Assembly (NCBI GenBank): GCA_015679605.1
Contig: JAAAVE010000420.1
Location: 5,911-19,788 of the forward strand
DNA length: 13,878 bases
Direction: 5' to 3'
Source of the DNA: Podila epigama
Lineage: Eukaryota; Mortierellomycota; Mortierellomycetes; Mortierellales; Mortierellaceae
Both the position numbers and the translations under genes were made by a program. The notes beneath the pieces were generated by a model that saw only the letters and a list, made by a program, of their open reading frames with translations, was not told the origin of the DNA and did no database searches. Of this stretch, positions 9,575 to 13,878 are shown in pieces. The first letter of the stretch is position 1, and every line of letters starts with the position of its first letter.

Positions 9575-9688
9575 AACCTTGCTTCGGTTTTCCGGATCAA
9601 GGCGGATAAAAAAAAACAATTTTAATCATTTTTTTTTTTTTAACACATCGTTACTCATCTCCCAAGGAAAAATCAACATCAATTCACA

Positions 9689-10683
9689 ATGTCTCTCATC
9701 AACCGCCCCAACCAGGTCCCTCAGCTTCAGCGCATGTACCAGGTACATTTTCCCTACTACCATCTTCTCATTTACCTCCCCCTCTCTCTCTCTCTCGCGA
9801 CAAAGTTAGAAAAATGGAGATCAGGAGGAACCCCTCCACTTTTTAAGGGTGGAAGGCCTTTTTTTTCGGGACTGATGATCCAAACGACAACATTAATGGT
9901 CAACCTCGCGGACTCGATTTCAACCCCAACTTTGACCAATGCATCAAACTCGAGATTGAATCTTTAAAAAAAAGAAAACCACCCTCTGAAGGCACGAGAG
10001 TTTTTTTTACCCTTTTGCCCTCGAATGGACAACAAATCTAATTTCGACATGGAGAAAATCGGCTGACCTTTTTCGAACTGAAAGGCCGTTTATTTTGAAA
10101 CACGCTCATAAAAATTCAAAAAAAAAAAAAAAAAAAAGTCGCGCGTGTTTCCTGAGGCTATGCTTAACGCATCGTTCACGACCCACAGACATGATATCGA
10201 TTCACATCAAGGATTACAAAAAAAAGGGGAGGGAGGGAGAGAGGGATCGTACCACAAAGAAACAACATGTTCTCTTTTCATGGAAAAAAAAACGAAACGC
10301 GCACGGTCTTTTTTTCATTCATTGCCCTTGCCACCATAGTGAGATCAATATATGCATATCATACTCACTTCTATTTTGCACGCTTCTTGTGTATAAACTT
10401 ACTAGGCTCCTTCGCACACCCCCATCTACATGCGCAAGAGCGGTGACAAGTTTGTCATGACCGCCTTCGTCTCGATCATGGCCGTTGGCTTGGTTGGTTC
10501 CCTCTTTGGTGCCACCAAGATGGCTCGCGTAAGTGTTGTTTTTTATTTTCACATCATCCATTGAACATTTGAACATAGTCTCTCTCAGAGGATGGATTTG
10601 TCGACTCACTTTTTATGATCAACATCCTCTTTATTCTTTTTCTACACATTCATTCCGCGCATTCACAGGGTGACAAGAACTAA
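9689..10683 (+). CDS. COX7A: Cytochrome c oxidase subunit VIIa-like protein (fungal Cox7 family), three exons
   Basis: This small nuclear-encoded subunit sits in the mitochondrial inner membrane at the edge of complex IV and helps assembly and supercomplex contacts. Exons are 9689-9742, 10406-10528 and 10669-10683, giving 63 aa (yeast Cox7 is 60, mammalian COX7A mature form about 60). The pattern N-x-V-x-x-L-Q-x-x-Y-Q near residues 8-18, a short polar segment HTPIYMRKSGDK, then one hydrophobic span (about 34-54, FVMTAFVSIMAVGLVGSLFG) and a charged tail ARGDKN match the COX7A layout. There is no cleavable presequence, as in yeast Cox7. The last exon encodes only GDKN and the stop. Intron 1 (663 nt) is unusually long and intron 2 is 140 nt; both are GT-AG. 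The family is divergent, so another small oxidase or complex I/III subunit is possible, but COX7A fits best. Confidence 0.8.
9743..10405 (+). other. Intron 1 of COX7A (663 nt)
   Basis: It runs from GTACAT to TTACTAG. It contains a CT microsatellite near 9784-9798, an A run of 20 (10118-10137) and several other A/T runs. No RNA gene or nested coding region is recognisable. Confidence 0.8.
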
Positions 10684-10735
10684 ATTATCCCGCTACCGTC
10701 AACTACACGAACCAGCCCATCCTCAACAACAACCC

Positions 10736-10741
10736 AATAAA
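10736..10741 (+). terminator. Possible polyadenylation signal of COX7A
   Basis: AATAAA lies about 53 nt past the stop codon. A second AATAAA is at 10803-10808, so alternative 3' ends are possible. Confidence 0.45.
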
Positions 10742-10943
10742 CCTAGAAGATACGACGTCAAAAAAATCCACTTTTTCATTTCTCAATGGATTTTTTGTCA
10801 TCAATAAAAACCATTATTGTCAAGTAACATGTTTTTTTTCTCTTGTTCTCTTGTTAAATTGGAAGAGGTTTAAAAAAAATCGAATGTTTTTTTTTTCTTT
10901 TTCTCTCTTTTCATTTTTTGTGACCTTTTTTGATTTTGTAATG

Positions 10944-10972
10944 TGTTGTTGTTGTTGTTGTTGTTGTTGTTG
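10944..10972. repeat. TTG microsatellite
   Basis: About nine uninterrupted TTG units lie in the convergent intergenic region. Translation gives only Leu or Cys runs, so it is not coding. Confidence 0.85.
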
Positions 10973-11127
10973 CATAGAAATATGAATGGTAAAGACTACA
11001 AGGAAAAGATGAAAAAAAAGTTGTATGTGGCGATGATGATAAAAAAAAAAATAGAGACGCTCCGGTCACCTTTTTTTCTCGAAAGGACGAACAAAAGAGA
11101 GGAAAAAAAAAAAGAGGTCCTTGATTT

Positions 11128-12519
11128 TTAAAAGGTGGTAAAGAGTGACCGATATGGGTCTCCGTTCTGACCTGCATCCTCTTCCACAGCATCAGGGTAC
11201 TTTTCAAAGTTGCCAGTGTCGCCTGGATGCACATACGGTGGCACTATTGGTGCTGTTACTTTCTTGTCAATCAGTCCTTGCCAATCTACGCCACGGAACC
11301 ACTTGTGATTCTTAATATCGTCCGATCCACCCTAATAAACATTGCCAGAATCATGAATGAATATATCAGTTCAATGAACCAACCTTTCTGTGCAATTGTG
11401 CATATGTGGATCATACAACGTATCTTTCCAAAAAAAAAATGCCATTTCACCCATGTAAGGAGGTTTGCTGTCTTCTTTCTTACCTTCAAATTGCCGAGTC
11501 GTTTCGTTCGATCCGCTGTGAGCAGTTTCTTGATGAGGTCCTTTGCTGCAGGGTCGATATGCGATGGGAAATAGATCCGCCCAGCCAGAATCTTTTCATA
11601 AATGCCAAACGGATTGTCGTCAAAGAATGGTGGGTATCCTGCCAACATCTCAAAAATTAGAATCCCCAGTGCCCACCAATCCACTGCCTTTCCATGTCCT
11701 TTTGATTGAATGATCTCTGGTGCTAAATATTCAGGTGTGCCGCATAGTGTCCAAGTCCTATATAGGATGCCATGAACCGGTCCCCATTCAGAAAAGAGTA
11801 GGAAAATATATAGAGGAGATGATGTGGCAATTATGTGAGTATGTTAATGGACACCCATTATGCATCAACATGTGTTGTTCCTTATTGTTGACTGTTTTTC
11901 AATGTGTATCCATTCACTTTCTTCATATTATTTTCCTATTTTCATTTCTTCTTACCTGTCCTCAACACGTTTGGCGAATCCAAAGTCAGTTATTTTGATA
12001 TGTCCAGAAGAATCGAGCAACAAATTTTCAGGCTTTAGGTCGCGGTAAATAATATCCCGTGAATGCAGATACTCGATCGCCAGCACTATCTCTGCTGCAT
12101 AAAACCGTGTCATGTCGTTCGTGAACCTTCCTGCTTTGCGTAGATGTGAAAAGAGTTCACCTCCAATCACATATTCCAGAAGCATGTATAAATTGCTTTC
12201 ATCTTGAAAAGTGGTGAATCTATGGTTCGCGTGGATGCAAGGGGTTTTTAAATAAAGAAAATCATATAACAACATGAGTATAAGCATCGTGAAATAAAAA
12301 CATAAATGAAAATAAACGAGCCTCCAAAAAAAAGAAATGCCAAAACTTACAAGTTCACGATAAAAGGGAAATGGACCTGTGAGAGAATCAACTTTTCAGA
12401 ATTGATATGTTCGACCTGCTTGAGCCGCACGACCTCAAACTTTTTCAGGACTTTCATGGCATAAAAGACTTGGTTGCTCTTGAATTTTGACAGGTAGACA
12501 CGTCCAAATGTGCCCGTGC
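11128..12519 (-). CDS. pkaC: cAMP-dependent protein kinase catalytic subunit (PKA), 5' end not resolved
   Basis: This AGC-family Ser/Thr kinase is released from its regulatory subunit by cAMP and phosphorylates R-R-x-S/T sites controlling growth, morphology and metabolism. Placed exons are 12519-12351, 12219-11956, 11757-11484 and 11331-11128, totalling 302 aa plus a split Gly codon. Motifs in order are the glycine loop GTGTFGRV, the ATP lysine in AMKVLKK, the helix-C Glu in HINSEK, the catalytic loop [16 protein letters not shown], the activation loop [16 protein letters not shown] with the PDK1-site Thr, [26 protein letters not shown], and the C-tail [11 protein letters not shown] ending in FTTF. 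The C-terminal F-x-x-F and the [14 protein letters not shown] wording distinguish PKA from PKC, Akt and Sch9. Introns are 131, 198 and 152 nt. The exon carrying the residues before the glycine loop should end in a phase-1 G; I could not find it convincingly between 12520 and 13878. It may be hidden behind a long intron, or lie past the window end. Confidence 0.95.
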
Positions 12520-13878
12520 CTGAATGAATGCATCCAAACAAAGATACATGGGTATGGACAAGGACACACAAGTGGAAATAGCCATGGCCAATGTCAACAA
12601 GAGACCGAGAGCGAAAGACAGAGGTAAAAGGCAAAAGACAAACCAAAAAAAAAGAAGAAGGGGGTTCGTTAGTTGGCTTTGCATTGACACATGATGTATG
12701 GATGGATGTACACATGCAGCTTTTTTTTCCTTTTCCTTGTAACTTTACGATGAACACAAACACAATGCATGGTGCGTTGTGCGTTGTGCCATTCGTTTCT
12801 CAATCTCCCTTTCCCTTTCCCTCACTCCATCCCTATCATTCAACATCCCTCCATCAACGACGCAGTCCTGCCTCGCAGTGAGAGCGATCTGGGGCGCAAC
12901 ATCTCTTTTGCCCTTTATTCAGCCCTCGCCTTTGATGATCTCGAGATGGATCGTGTATGTGGACAATATTCACCCTGTCCAATCCAGTCCAACTGTGTCT
13001 TTTCTTGTCCTTTGCTCTATCCCTCGGCATAAAAAAAAAAGCCTCCCCAAAACTCGTAGCCGCTTTTCCTATCTCAGTTGCAGTCATTGACACTCGTCAC
13101 CATGCTGAAAATTAGGGAGGAGCCATGGAAAAAAAGAGATAAAAATAAAAAAGGCGGTACGTTCATCTGCATCAAAGAGATCCCAAAAATGCTGATATTC
13201 CTCTGAACGTCGTTCCTCGGATGATCGATAGATTCAAAGTCTTGTAGATTGTAAAGCTGTTCGCCATTGCGCAAACAGTAACAAAAAAAAGGGAGGAAAG
13301 CAGAGAAACTGCACGATTGCCAAGGAATGAATTGGGATGGGAGACCCATGGTCCATTCAGTAAGAGAGAAAGAAAAAAAAAGTGCCCCTACACCACTTGC
13401 TCGCATACCCATTCACTCTTTTCTCCATTTGAGTAAGCAAGCTCGCATGCCCGCATGTCCACACACCCTTTGTGCACATTGTGCTCTTTTTGTGCTCCAC
13501 AAAAACATTTAGGATCTCGCCTTGTCTGTCTGTCCGAGTTTCGATTCCTTTTTCGAAGAAGAAGGTCTGATCCCACATGCATTGTGGTGCAATGGTTTGT
13601 TGTGTTGAAGCCTTTGCTTTTTTTTTTTTTTTTTGTTGTTGTTGTTGTTTTGAATGCCAGAGAGAGCTTGTCGTGCATTTGTATTGTTGTCGGATAACAC
13701 CGATGTGGAGCAAAACCTTGCTCTTGCATCCTCATCCCACCATGGTTTGTATCCTTTAGACTGTACACATGTGCATATCTCTTTCCCGCGCTAAGCTCAT
13801 CATCATCATCATCGATCGTCATCGTTCCTCTTTCTCTTTTTTCTGTTTCGTTGTTTTTTTGTTTTTTTTTTTTTTTTT
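12520..13878. other. Upstream region of the PKA gene: probable long intron, leader and promoter; missing first exon
   Basis: These 1359 bp must include at least the intron ending at 12520 (acceptor ATTCAG). Most is low-complexity or AT-rich. Two coding-like islands on the minus strand are noted: 13256-13233 reads LYNLQDFE, resembling the YSLQDFQ lead-in of yeast Tpk kinases, and 13203-13162 in another frame reads EEYQHFWDLFDADE. A further frame begins MTIDDDDDEL at 13822. None has a suitable donor in the right phase, so none is called as an exon. Confidence 0.4.
13618..13651. repeat. Poly(T) followed by GTT microsatellite
   Basis: A long T run passes directly into (GTT)n. It lies in the presumed upstream region of the PKA gene. 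Confidence 0.75.

Larger units (their letters stand above)
8536..9688. promoter_or_regulatory. Divergent intergenic region between CDH1 and COX7A, rich in simple repeats
   Basis: These 1153 bp contain the two promoters. In order there are T and A runs (8590-8700), a CA then CT microsatellite (8834-8857), an A run (8921-8931), a CT run (9068-9083), a GATGAT-rich tract (about 9178-9250), an AT-rich inverted repeat (9245-9285) and a CACGTG box (9569-9574). Open frames here are low-complexity translations without family resemblance, so no gene is called. Confidence 0.6.
10684..11127. other. Convergent 3' intergenic region between COX7A and the PKA gene
   Basis: These 444 bp hold two AATAAA signals for COX7A, several T runs, a TTG microsatellite (10944-10972) and A-rich tracts up to the kinase stop codon. 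No gene is recognisable. Confidence 0.6.

Noticed and set aside
13538-13552. tRNA B-box-like TTTCGATTCC
   Set aside because: The flanking bases do not form a T stem, and no A box or acceptor stem is present at the proper distance.
13739-13822. MTIDDDDDEL...YSLKD frame as first PKA exon
   Set aside because: It could be joined in phase at a GTGGGA site, but it lacks the beta-1 residues before the glycine loop and would need an intron of about 1.2 kb. Not supported.

Overview
The window is nuclear DNA from a fungus, most likely an early-diverging lineage (Mucoromycota, Mucorales-like). The evidence is six compactly packed housekeeping genes interrupted by short GT-AG introns, AT-rich intergenic DNA with long poly(A)/poly(T) runs, and protein sequences that read as fungal but sit closer to the animal-like forms than ascomycete ones usually do. 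The species assignment is an inference from sequence style, not from a database match. I see no transposon, rRNA, tRNA, CRISPR array or bacterial-type operon.

Layout, left to right. 145-1661 (-) encodes a type I protein arginine methyltransferase (PRMT1/Hmt1) in four coding exons, one of only 11 nt. 1890-2497 (-) encodes the large subunit of molybdopterin synthase (MoaE/MOCS2B) in two exons. After a 747-bp divergent promoter region, 3245-4796 (+) encodes ribosomal protein uL23 (RPL23A/Rpl25) in three exons, the first contributing just 10 coding bases. It converges with 5145-8535 (-), a seven-exon gene for a Cdh1/Fizzy-related activator of the anaphase-promoting complex with an extraordinarily long Asn/Thr/Ser-rich N-terminus (876 aa predicted). 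A 1.15-kb divergent region full of simple repeats separates it from 9689-10683 (+), a three-exon gene for a 63-aa cytochrome c oxidase subunit VIIa-like protein. This converges with 11128-12519 (-), four exons of the catalytic subunit of cAMP-dependent protein kinase; its first coding exon(s) could not be placed in 12520-13878 or may lie beyond the window.

In all, 17 introns could be set from splice consensus plus protein-family continuity, and every one keeps the frame. The genes do not form a pathway. They are ordinary core genes (translation, respiration, cell cycle, signalling, cofactor synthesis, protein methylation) lying side by side. Points worth a second look are the Cdh1 N-terminal extension and its CDK-site cluster, the PRMT1 microexon, the long first introns right after the start codons of the ribosomal and respiratory genes, the matching CACGTG boxes about 120 bp upstream of those two start codons, a triple TGACG repeat upstream of PRMT1, and the unresolved 5' end of the kinase gene. 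I did not find evidence of a new multi-gene system.
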